Source: an uncultured Beijerinckiaceae bacterium (GTDB lineage Bacteria; Pseudomonadota; Alphaproteobacteria; Rhizobiales; Beijerinckiaceae). Taken from it: a stretch of 5,553 nucleotides of DNA. A program made the translations under genes and the position numbers. The stretch is from the NCBI GenBank assembly GCA_937863205.1, contig CALMGA010000486.1, positions 3,013 to 8,565 on the forward strand. Direction: 5' to 3'. How positions within the stretch are numbered: position 1 is the first letter of the stretch; each line of letters begins with the position of its first letter. Shown in pieces: positions 1 to 5,531 of the stretch. The notes under the pieces are model-generated. The model ran no database searches, was not told the DNA's origin, and worked only from the letters and a program-made list of their open reading frames with translations.

Positions 1-645
1 CAGCGGCACCACGCGCTCGCGCCATCGCCGCGCCGTTTCGGCCCAGCTCTTCAGCGACAGCGGCAGCAGGCTTTCCAGCCGCCCGCGGATCGTTTGGCCG
101 AACACCGGCGCACAGCCGTGCGTGGAGATGCCGATCACCAGGGGCGAGCGGTTGACGATGGCGCCGAACTGGAAGTCGCAGAAGGCGGGATTGTCGATGG
201 CGTTCATCGGCACGCCGGCCCCCCGAGCCGCCACGCGAAAGCGCTCCGCCTCGCCGTTGTCCAGCGCGTCGAGGAGCGCGATGGCGGCGCCGCGCAGGTC
301 CTCGCCCTGCCAATCGCGCCGGTGCAGCCGGACGCGCGGGCAGGACGGCAGCAGGTCGATCATTTCGGGACAAGGGTCGGCCGCGTACAGATCGACGGCG
401 GCTCCCGTCGCGTGGAGCAGTTCCGCCTTCCACACGGCACGCTCGCTGGCGCCGGCGAGCACGACCCTTTTGCCGGCCAGGGCGAAGAACACCGGGAGCA
501 CGGCCAATTCGCCCATCGGCGCACGCGTCCCCGACAGCGCCGGCGAGCCGTCGCCCTGCCCCGCGGCGGCCACGCCCGCAATTCCTGCCCGCGCGCCCGT
601 GACAGGCGCATCGCCTGCGTCGCGTGCGGATACCGTCTCATCCAT
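1..645 (-). CDS. cysG: Siroheme synthase N-terminal domain (precorrin-2 dehydrogenase / sirohydrochlorin ferrochelatase), partial, runs off left edge
   Basis: The first 215 residues are visible; the frame is open to base 1. The family oxidises precorrin-2 with NAD+ and inserts iron to make siroheme, the cytoplasmic cofactor of sulfite and nitrite reductases. Seen: LPVFFALAGKRVVLAGAS (residues 50-67) is the family's opening Rossmann strand and turn, followed by WKAELL (72-77). VPMNAIDNPAFCDF (145-158), GAIVNRSPLVIGIST (161-175) and APVFGQTIRGRLESLLP (179-195) are the hallmark second half of the domain. The ATG at 645 is the most upstream start possible, because a TGA lies two codons before it; a GGAG sits 10 bases upstream. 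It gives a 43-residue Ala/Gly-rich leader before the domain, so the internal ATG at 516 (M44) is a credible alternative start. Whether a C-terminal methyltransferase domain follows cannot be seen. It is divergent from the permease gene across 150 bp. The family is secure; the exact start is not. Confidence 0.88.
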   Translation of the reverse strand, partial: MDETVSARDAGDAPVTGARAGIAGVAAAGQGDGSPALSGTRAPMGELAVLPVFFALAGKRVVLAGASERAVWKAELLHATGAAVDLYAADPCPEMIDLLPSCPRVRLHRRDWQGEDLRGAAIALLDALDNGEAERFRVAARGAGVPMNAIDNPAFCDFQFGAIVNRSPLVIGISTHGCAPVFGQTIRGRLESLLPLSLKSWAETARRWRERVVPL

Positions 646-795
646 GGCTCAACTGCTCCGCCGAGAACCCGGCGACGGGCGGCCCCGCGAGAAGCCCGCG
701 GCCTTCGCCCACTAAGCATAGACCTTGCCTGCCGGGAACCCGCCCGGGATCAGCCTGTTGCAGCGGGGCGGCGCGGGTGAACGTGGGGCATCGCC

Positions 796-2814
796 TTGAG
801 TAAAAAGACATATTCCCTGCCGCCCGAGGCTGCGGGCGCGACCCCGCCGGCATCCTGGGTCACACCTGACGAGCCACCCGATCCCCGGCGCATGCTCGAC
901 GCGCTGGCCACCATGCTGTTCGTGATCCTCACGGTCGGCGTGCTGTTCTTTGCCCGCGAGATCCTGGTGCCGATCGCGATCGCGGTGCTGCTCAGCTTCG
1001 CCCTGTCGCCGCTGGTCAAGCTGCTGCGCCGGCTGGGCCTGGGCACGCGCACGGCCGTCGGCCTCGTGGTGGTGGCGACCTTTCTGATCGCGGTCGGCCT
1101 CGGCGTCGCCTTGGCGAAGCAGGTCACGGATCTGGCCGCCGAAGCCCCCAAGCTGCAAAGCGTGATGCTGCGCAAGGTCGAGGCGGTGCGCAGTTTCGCC
1201 GCCGAGAACGCGATGCTCGGCAAGATCAACGCGACCATCGCCGCCTTTCAGCCCGCGCCGCCGAAGGGCGAAACGACCGGGCAAGACACGACCGGGGGAG
1301 AGGCAGTCAGGGGCGGACCAGCCAAGCCGGAGGCGGGCGGCGTTCCGGCGCCGCTGGCGCCCGGCGCCGCGAAAGGCCCCCTGCCCGTCGAGATCGTGTC
1401 GCCGGCACCCGGCGTGCTGTCGGTTCTGCAGACCGTGATCGGGATGGCCGCCTCGCCGCTGGCGACGGCCGCCTTCGTGGCCATCTTCATCGTTTTCATC
1501 CTGATGCAGCGCGAGGACCTGCGCAATCGGTTGATCCGACTCGCCGGCTCGGGCGACCTGCAGCGCACCACGCTCGCGATGAACGACGCGGCCCGGCGCC
1601 TCAGCCGCTACCTGCTCGCCCAGGTTCTGCTCAACACCGGCTTCGGGGCGGTGGTGGCGGCCGGGCTGACGCTCATCGGCGTGCCGAGCGCGCTGCTGTG
1701 GGGGATCGTGGCGGCGTTCATGCGCTTCATCCCCTACATCGGCTCGCTCGGCGCCGCCTTGTTCCCCCTTCTGCTGGCCACCGCCTCCGATCCCGGTTGG
1801 GCCCCGGCGCTGGAAACGGCAATCTTCTTCGCCCTGATCGAGGTCATCACCGGGCAACTGATCGAGCCGTTGGTGTTCGGGCGCAACACCGGCATCTCGC
1901 CCATCGCCGTGATCGCTTCGGCGACGTTCTGGACGTGGCTGTGGGGCCCCGTGGGGCTGGTGCTGTCGACGCCGATGACCGTCTGCCTCGTGGTGATGGG
2001 CCGCCACATCAGCCGCCTCGCCTTTCTCGACGTGCTGCTCGGCGATGCGCCCGCCCTGACCCAGATCGAGATCTTCTACCAGCGCATGCTCGCCGGCGAT
2101 CCGTCCGAGCTTCTCGACCACGCCGACCACTTCCTGAGCGAACGCTCGTTGCTCGACTACTGCGACGAGATCGCGATGAAGGCGCTTCTGATGGCGCAGG
2201 GCGACGTGCGTCGCGGCGTGCTCGACGAAGGGCGTCAGCTTCGTATCCGCGACGCGATGCGGGTTCTCGCCCAGGATCTCGCGGACCGCGAAGAAAGCGC
2301 GCCGTCGGCCGACCGGCCCGCCTCGGTCGTCGGCGGATCCGCGTCCGGCCACGAAGCGCCCGGCGCCGTCGACCCGTCCTGGATGGCGGAAGGATCGGTG
2401 CTCTGCTTCGCCGGGCGCACGGCCCTCGACGAGGCGGCGGCGCACCTGCTCGCCGACGTGCTGCACGAGCGCGGGGTCGGGGTCCGCGTCGAACCCGCCG
2501 ACACGCTGCTGCGCGGGTTGCGACCGGACCACGCCGCGGACGGGCCGCGGCTCGTCGTGCTGTCGTTCCTGGATGCCGACCTCAGCATCGTCCAAGCCAA
2601 GGTGGCGGTGCGCCGGTTGCGCCGACGCGCACCCGACGTGCCGCTGGTCGCCGCCTTCTGGATGGCGGAAACGGACGAGGCGCGCTTGTCAGCCCTGCGC
2701 GAGAACGTCCACTGCGATGCGTGCGCTTCCAGCTTGCCGCAGGCCGTCCGCCTTTGCCTGGAGCGGGCCGACGCCGCGCCAAGGCCGGCTGCCGAAATCC
2801 GCCTGACCGGCTAG
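796..2814 (+). CDS. AI-2E/PerM family permease with long cytoplasmic C-terminal extension
   Basis: A 672-residue inner-membrane protein of the AI-2E family (PF01594 type); its substrate cannot be told, and few members are proven autoinducer-2 exporters. Hydrophobic segments lie near residues 38-53, 56-73, 86-108, 220-238, 275-295, 297-330, 341-357 and 367-402. The family signatures LSRYLLAQ (269-276), FMRFIPYIGSLGA (308-320), QLIEPLVFG (354-362) and FWTWLWGPVGLVLSTP (378-393) are all present. A Pro/Gly-rich loop (152-206) separates the third and fourth segments. The usual permease ends near 403. Here an Asp/Glu-rich helical region (407-497), a disordered linker (498-532) and a small alpha/beta domain (about 534-656) follow. 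This layout, as I recall, recurs in Rhizobiales homologues. The start is TTG at 796: an in-frame TGA at 778-780 leaves no earlier start codon, and a GTGGGG lies just upstream. ATG 892 (M33) would still keep every membrane segment. It stands alone, divergent from cysG. Confidence 0.9.
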   Translation: MSKKTYSLPPEAAGATPPASWVTPDEPPDPRRMLDALATMLFVILTVGVLFFAREILVPIAIAVLLSFALSPLVKLLRRLGLGTRTAVGLVVVATFLIAVGLGVALAKQVTDLAAEAPKLQSVMLRKVEAVRSFAAENAMLGKINATIAAFQPAPPKGETTGQDTTGGEAVRGGPAKPEAGGVPAPLAPGAAKGPLPVEIVSPAPGVLSVLQTVIGMAASPLATAAFVAIFIVFILMQREDLRNRLIRLAGSGDLQRTTLAMNDAARRLSRYLLAQVLLNTGFGAVVAAGLTLIGVPSALLWGIVAAFMRFIPYIGSLGAALFPLLLATASDPGWAPALETAIFFALIEVITGQLIEPLVFGRNTGISPIAVIASATFWTWLWGPVGLVLSTPMTVCLVVMGRHISRLAFLDVLLGDAPALTQIEIFYQRMLAGDPSELLDHADHFLSERSLLDYCDEIAMKALLMAQGDVRRGVLDEGRQLRIRDAMRVLAQDLADREESAPSADRPASVVGGSASGHEAPGAVDPSWMAEGSVLCFAGRTALDEAAAHLLADVLHERGVGVRVEPADTLLRGLRPDHAADGPRLVVLSFLDADLSIVQAKVAVRRLRRRAPDVPLVAAFWMAETDEARLSALRENVHCDACASSLPQAVRLCLERADAAPRPAAEIRLTG

Positions 2815-2831
2815 CCCGGCGTCGAGCACCA

Positions 2832-2854
2832 GGGCCGGCAGGCCCCATGCTTTT
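2832..2854 (+). terminator. Possible weak intrinsic terminator after the permease gene
   Basis: A 5-bp GC stem, GGGCC (2832-2836) with GGCCC (2841-2845), closes a GGCA loop 17 bases after the permease stop codon. A TTTT run follows at 2851-2854, five bases beyond the stem. The stem is short and the T-run is brief and offset, so this is a weak candidate only. Confidence 0.22.
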
Positions 2855-2858
2855 CGGC

Positions 2859-2887
2859 TTGTCGCCGCCGGCCATTGCGGCTATATC
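2859..2887 (+). promoter_or_regulatory. Putative sigma-70 type promoter of the tRNA-Ala gene
   Basis: TTGTCG (2859-2864) and TATATC (2882-2887) are separated by 17 bases, the optimal spacing, and match the E. coli consensus at four of six positions each. The overlapping CTATAT resembles the -10 element often seen at alphaproteobacterial stable-RNA promoters. Transcription would start near 2894, giving a leader of about 54 bases before the mature tRNA. It lies between the permease stop and the tRNA, where an independent promoter is expected. The assignment is by eye and unscored. Confidence 0.45.
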
Positions 2888-2947
2888 GCGCCCTCGATCG
2901 GCGCAAATCGATCCGACGGGCTCTTCCCAGGGAGTCGCGTAAACGGC

Positions 2948-3023
2948 GGGGTCATAGCTCAGTTGGGAGAGCGCTTCAATGGCATTGAAGAGGTCCGCGG
3001 TTCGATTCCGCGTGGCTCCACCA
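2948..3023 (+). tRNA. tRNA-Ala (anticodon GGC)
   Basis: A full 76-base cloverleaf can be folded. The acceptor arm is GGGGTCA with TGGCTCC (7 pairs, two of them G-T). The D stem is GCTC/GAGC. The anticodon stem CTTCA/TGAAG carries loop ATGGCAT, so the anticodon is GGC and reads GCC alanine codons. The variable loop is AGGTC. The T stem is CGCGG/CCGCG with loop TTCGATT. The discriminator base is A and the 3' CCA is encoded. All invariant positions that I checked are present, so it should be functional. Its 3' end marks the boundary between ordered core genes on the left and a region of gene fragments on the right, a common place for integrated elements to sit. Confidence 0.97.
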
Positions 3024-3385
3024 AACACAATTGGCAGCATTGCGCGGTATAATTAGCACTGCATAAGTCTTGAAACTGCCGTCGCTATGCAGAGAAGCCA
3101 CTAGACTCCTGGCTCACTCAGGCCGTCTCCCGCGCCCCTACTGGGGCAATCGGCGGCTTGTCTCCGCAGCCCTTTCCACCGTTTCCGTTTTGACATTCGC
3201 CAAAGATGCAGCATTCGCGACACGCCTGACCGGAAGGCGAGCGGCAACGGGTTGCAGCGGCGGTGGCCCGGCAGCATGGGCAACAGCAGACGAGGACAGA
3301 CGGCACGCCGCCACAGCATCGCGCCGTGCTGCTCATCGTTGCCGAAGCTTGTCGAAGTGTCATCCTCGGCCAGTACCGGCTCGGG
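3024..3385. other. About 360 bases with no convincing gene, next to the tRNA 3' end
   Basis: The first 50 bases are clearly more AT-rich than their surroundings and include a perfect TATAAT at 3048-3053, but without a usable -35 element. A small hairpin, GCCCC/GGGGC around TACT, lies at 3134-3147 with no T-run on either side. Open frames exist on both strands but none gave a recognisable family. The most curious is a cysteine-rich minus-strand frame, 3118-3336, listed under findings. A sequence around 3345-3357, GAAGCTTGTCGAAG, resembles a short repetitive motif that I recall from several proteobacterial genomes. The region reads as decayed DNA downstream of the recombinase fragment. Confidence 0.5.
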
Positions 3386-3772
3386 TCAGTTCGGTCGCGA
3401 CAGGTCCAACGCCCGCCGTTGCGCGTGCCAGCCCATCGACGCATCGATCAGGTGCCGCGCGCTGACCCCGCGCGGCAGCGAGCCGTGCAGCGCCGCACGC
3501 ACCAGCTTGGGATCGAGAAAAGCCAGCGACAGCAGCATCCGGATCATGCGCTCGCTGCGGTTCTCGCGCCCCGCGATGGCGCGGACCGGCGTGCCGACCA
3601 CGATCTCCTTCAGCCATCCCCGGCCCGCGATGGAACGCGTGAGGTTATGCTGCTCGCCCTCGCGGATCGGCCGCAGGCCGGGCGAGGCATCGTCGGGCAG
3701 GATGATGGCGCAGCGGCGCCGATGCGCGGTGACTCGGCATTGAACACGTGCCTCCGCCAGCAGGGAGATACG
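3386..3772 (-). pseudogene. C-terminal remnant of a large serine recombinase (resolvase/invertase superfamily)
   Basis: The open frame runs from 3916 down to 3386 (176 codons), but only about residues 49-176 look like protein of a known family. The segment SIAGRGWLKEIVVG (95-108), then VRAIAGRENRSERMIRMLLSLAF (111-133, broken here as VRAIAGREN / RSERMIRMLL / SLAF), then LDPKLVRAALHGSLPRG (134-150) and WHAQRRALDL (163-172) match the extreme C-terminus that I recall for recombinase family proteins. That part contains a helix-turn-helix-like segment (109-145). Full proteins are usually over 450 residues. The N-terminal catalytic domain with its active-site serine, the recombinase domain and the zinc ribbon are all absent, so this piece cannot recombine DNA. 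Residues 1-48 are unrelated and cross the palindrome and repeat region upstream. It is a marker of a former integrated element beside tRNA-Ala. The family call is from memory of the motif. Confidence 0.72.
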
Positions 3773-3805
3773 CCGTTCAAATGGATCACAAACCGCGGAA
3801 CTGGT

Positions 3806-3835
3806 GGGGTCACGACCGGCGCCGGTCATGACCCC
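3806..3835. repeat. 30-bp near-perfect palindrome
   Basis: The left arm GGGGTCACGACCGGC (3806-3820) and right arm GCCGGTCATGACCCC (3821-3835) are reverse complements at 14 of 15 positions with no spacer. The only mismatch is C3813 opposite A3828. There is no T-run on the right side, so it is not a typical terminator. It lies about 35 bases beyond the point where recombinase homology ends and about 80 bases before the SMP-30-like remnant. It could be two abutted element ends, a recombination site or an operator; the sequence does not decide. Confidence 0.8.
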
Positions 3836-3854
3836 GCAGTCATCCTGCTTCCTG

Positions 3855-3914
3855 CTGTGAACACTGGCACTTACGTCGAATGTGGCCGGGGTCATTCCTT
3901 TGACGCCGATCCAC
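3855..3914. mobile_element. Possible insertion-sequence end (repeat-rich, IS21-like in style)
   Basis: This stretch joins the recombinase side to the SMP-30-like remnant and fits neither. TGGCCGGGGTCA (3883-3894) and TGACGCCGATCCA (3901-3913) form an imperfect inverted pair around TTCCTT. GGGGTCA (3888-3894) also repeats the outer bases of the palindrome at 3806. Short, degenerate, multiply repeated motifs of this kind with TGGCACTT and GACGCCGAT blocks remind me of the terminal regions of IS21 family elements. No transposase sequence is present. The family suggestion is a guess from style; what is firm is that coding homology starts abruptly after it. Confidence 0.3.
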
Positions 3915-4288
3915 ATGTACTACACGGTGACGGGGCAGAAGCTGTTCATGCGCGTTCCGGTCGAACCGGCGACCCTGGCGCCCGCGGGCAGGCCGGAACT
4001 CGTCGACAGCGGTCGCATGGCGCACGACTTCTGCATCGACGAGGAGGCGGAGGTCGCCTACGTGACCACGCATCGCGAGAACACGATCGACCGCATCCCC
4101 CTCGGTCCGGGCGGGGCCGCGCGCGCCGTGGTCGCGGGCGAGCCTTTGGACGCGCTGCTGCTCGGGCCGTCGAGCGCGGCGTGGAGCCGGCTGCCGGGCG
4201 AGCGCGGCCGGGTCGCCTATGTCTTCACGGACGGCGGCCCGACGGCGTCGTCCGCAGCGCCAAGGTGCTGCGCATGGCGATCGGGTAG
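3915..4288 (+). pseudogene. C-terminal remnant of an SMP-30/gluconolactonase-like beta-propeller protein, frameshifted
   Basis: From the ATG at 3915 the frame reads MYYTVTGQKLFMRVPV, then AHDFCIDEEAEVAYVTTHR (an alternating DFCIDEEA blade), ENTIDRIPL and GRVAYVFTDGG. These match propeller blades that I recall from SMP-30/gluconolactonase/LRE-like proteins, which bind a divalent metal and often hydrolyse sugar lactones. At about 4233-4241 the reading moves to the -1 frame, as if one base were lost. The expected tail PDGVVRSAKVLRMAIG then runs to a TAG at 4286-4288. Without the shift the frame continues as unrelated sequence to 4340. Only about 125 of the usual 300 residues remain; the N-terminal half is gone and no partner fragment lies upstream. 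Homology begins right after the repeat-rich junction. A sequencing error could explain the shift but not the missing half. The family assignment is moderate. Confidence 0.65.
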
Positions 4289-4591
4289 ACCGCGCGAAGT
4301 GCTCGGATGGGCCTGCGAGGTCCAGGAGATAGCCGCGTGATCAGCTTTGCGCCCATGTCGAGCGCTCAGAACCGAGTGACCCAATCTCCAATGCAGACCT
4401 TGTAAGTCGAAGCCACTCTGGCTGCGTCGGTGGAACAAAGTCAGGCAGAGCTGCCGGCAAGGCGCCCGCTGGAGGCACTTGTCACCGGCGCCGGACCTCG
4501 TCCGCATCGCGCGCTCCTGTTGACCGCCGGTCATCATGCGTGACGGGCGGCCAGGGGAGTCCATGGCCCGGCAGGCCCGGCCAACGGCAGG
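4289..4591. other. About 300 bases with no recognised gene, between two remnant blocks
   Basis: No family could be recognised on either strand. A minus-strand frame of 115 codons covers 4217-4564, but it overlaps the SMP-30-like remnant and has no recognisable domain. Two short palindromes occur: CCGGCGCCGG (4485-4494) and TGACCG-C-CGGTCA (4521-4533). Both echo the core of the palindrome at 3806-3835. An inverted pair, TGGCC/GGCCA (4564-4568 and 4579-4583), lies just past the doxX stop but lacks a T-run, so no convincing terminator for the doxX transcript is visible. Confidence 0.5.
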
Positions 4592-5017
4592 TCAGGCCGC
4601 GAGCGACGGGCGCCCTGTCAGCTGGTCGGCGGCGTTGCGGCGGCCGTCGAGGCTGAGCGCACCGGCGCCGAAGTGCACGATCTGCAGCAGCCCGCCGGCC
4701 ATCATGACGTTCTTGAGGAAGTGGATCATCTGGTTCTGGTCGGCGAGAGCGGTGTGGAAGGAGACTGCGGTAGCCAGCGCGAACAGCGCCAGCACCGCCG
4801 CAACCGCGCGCGCGTGCCAGCCGGCGACGAGCAGCAGGCCGCCGCCCAGTTCGACCGCGACGGCGTAGGCGAGCGGCGGCAGCGGCAGGCCGGCGGCCCC
4901 GATCATGCCCACGGTCGGGCCGTAGGCGGCGAGCTTGCCGAGACCGCTCATGGCGAACGGCAGGCCGATCAGGAGCCGGCCGGCGAAGGGCAGGTAGCGA
5001 GTGGCGTTCGGTGTCAT
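4592..5017 (-). CDS. DoxX family membrane protein
   Basis: An intact 141-residue protein, the usual DoxX length, with four hydrophobic helices near residues 8-29, 48-66, 70-88 and 100-118. The first helix carries the typical GRLLIGLPFAMSGLGKL (13-29), and HFLKNVMMAGGLLQIV (99-114) is the characteristic last segment. DoxX proteins are small inner-membrane proteins. Some form redox-linked membrane complexes, but the biochemical role of most is unproven. The ATG at 5017 is well supported: AAGGA lies on the minus strand with eight bases between AGGA and the start. It sits 30 bp downstream of the pirin gene on the same strand, a pairing common in proteobacteria and suggestive of shared stress or redox control. 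Because the pirin 5' end and its promoter are missing, what now drives doxX transcription is unclear. Confidence 0.9.
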   Translation of the reverse strand: MTPNATRYLPFAGRLLIGLPFAMSGLGKLAAYGPTVGMIGAAGLPLPPLAYAVAVELGGGLLLVAGWHARAVAAVLALFALATAVSFHTALADQNQMIHFLKNVMMAGGLLQIVHFGAGALSLDGRRNAADQLTGRPSLAA

Positions 5018-5047
5018 GGTGGATGTCCTTGTTTGCGGATGAGCGGT

Positions 5048-5530
5048 TCAGGCGGCGTCGACGAGGACGATCTCGGCGTCCTCCGCGGCGGTGATGGCGA
5101 GCGTCGGCTCGTTGGCGGCGGCGAGACCGTCGCCCGTGCCGACGCGCTGGCCGTTGACGACCACGGTGCCGCGCGAGGGCGCGAGATAGGCGTGGCGGCC
5201 GGCGCCAAGCGCGTACGACACGCCCTGGCCGGCGAGCAGCGTCGCCCCCAGCACCCGAGCATCGGCGCCGATGGGCAGCGCGTCGTCGCCGGGCAGGCCG
5301 CTCGCGAGCACCACCAGCCGGCCGGCACGGTCGGCCGCGGGAAAGGACCGCTTGTCCCACCGCGGTACGCCACCCGGCGCGCGCGGCCGCAACCAGATCT
5401 GGAAGATGCGCAGCGGCCCGGCGCCGCCGTTGCGCTCGGCGTGGCGTATGCCTGTGCCGGCGCTCATCACCTGCACGTCGCCGGCGCGCGTCTCGCCGGC
5501 GTTGCCGGCGTCGTCGTCGTGCGCCACCGA
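5048..5530 (-). pseudogene. Pirin family protein, 5'-truncated
   Basis: The frame can start at GTG 5527 and gives 159 residues, against about 230-290 for whole pirins. GDVQVMSAGTGIRHAE (16-31) is the conserved end of the N-terminal cupin and IFQIWLRP (41-48) its last strand. Residues 70-159 form the C-terminal cupin, including LAPSRGTVVVNGQRVGTGDG (115-134). Pirins are bicupin proteins binding one iron in the N-terminal cupin; some bacterial members have quercetin 2,3-dioxygenase activity. In known structures the metal is held by an HxH pair plus the His and Glu of the GIxHxE motif. Here H29 and E31 remain, but the upstream HxH segment is absent, so metal binding should fail. Homology extends back to about 5530 (SVAH); an in-frame TGA follows at 5534-5536, so the loss is real within the window. 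It is probably a non-functional remnant upstream of doxX. Confidence 0.82.
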
Positions 5531-5531
5531 G

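Noticed and set aside
94..780. Plus-strand open frames across the siroheme synthase region
   Set aside because: The minus frame 645-1 matches siroheme synthase motifs throughout; the plus frames are low-complexity shadows.
712..2595. A 627-codon open frame on the minus strand opposite the permease
   Set aside because: Its translation is rich in Arg, His, Gln and Asp without any domain, typical of the antisense of a GC-rich gene. The plus-strand frame has clear membrane segments and family motifs.
1698..2942. A 414-codon plus-strand frame overlapping the permease
   Set aside because: It is an Arg/Pro-rich out-of-frame shadow of the permease gene, and its end runs into the tRNA promoter region.
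3000..3023. Search for a second copy of the tRNA-Ala 3' end as an att repeat
   Set aside because: No repeat of the T-arm and acceptor sequence was found by eye between 3024 and 5553, so island boundaries cannot be set from this window.
3031..3053. Possible promoter with TTGGCA and a perfect TATAAT after the tRNA
   Set aside because: The spacing is only 11 bases, no -35 element is found at 16-18 bases, there is no extended -10, and no gene follows on the plus strand.
3263..4288. A 341-codon plus-strand frame from the gap to the propeller end
   Set aside because: Only its last 17 residues are meaningful, as the frameshifted tail of the propeller remnant. The rest is antisense to the recombinase fragment and out of frame with the propeller.
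4217..4564. A 115-codon minus-strand frame in the gap before doxX
   Set aside because: It has no recognisable domain and overlaps the propeller remnant, where the plus-strand reading is clearly better.
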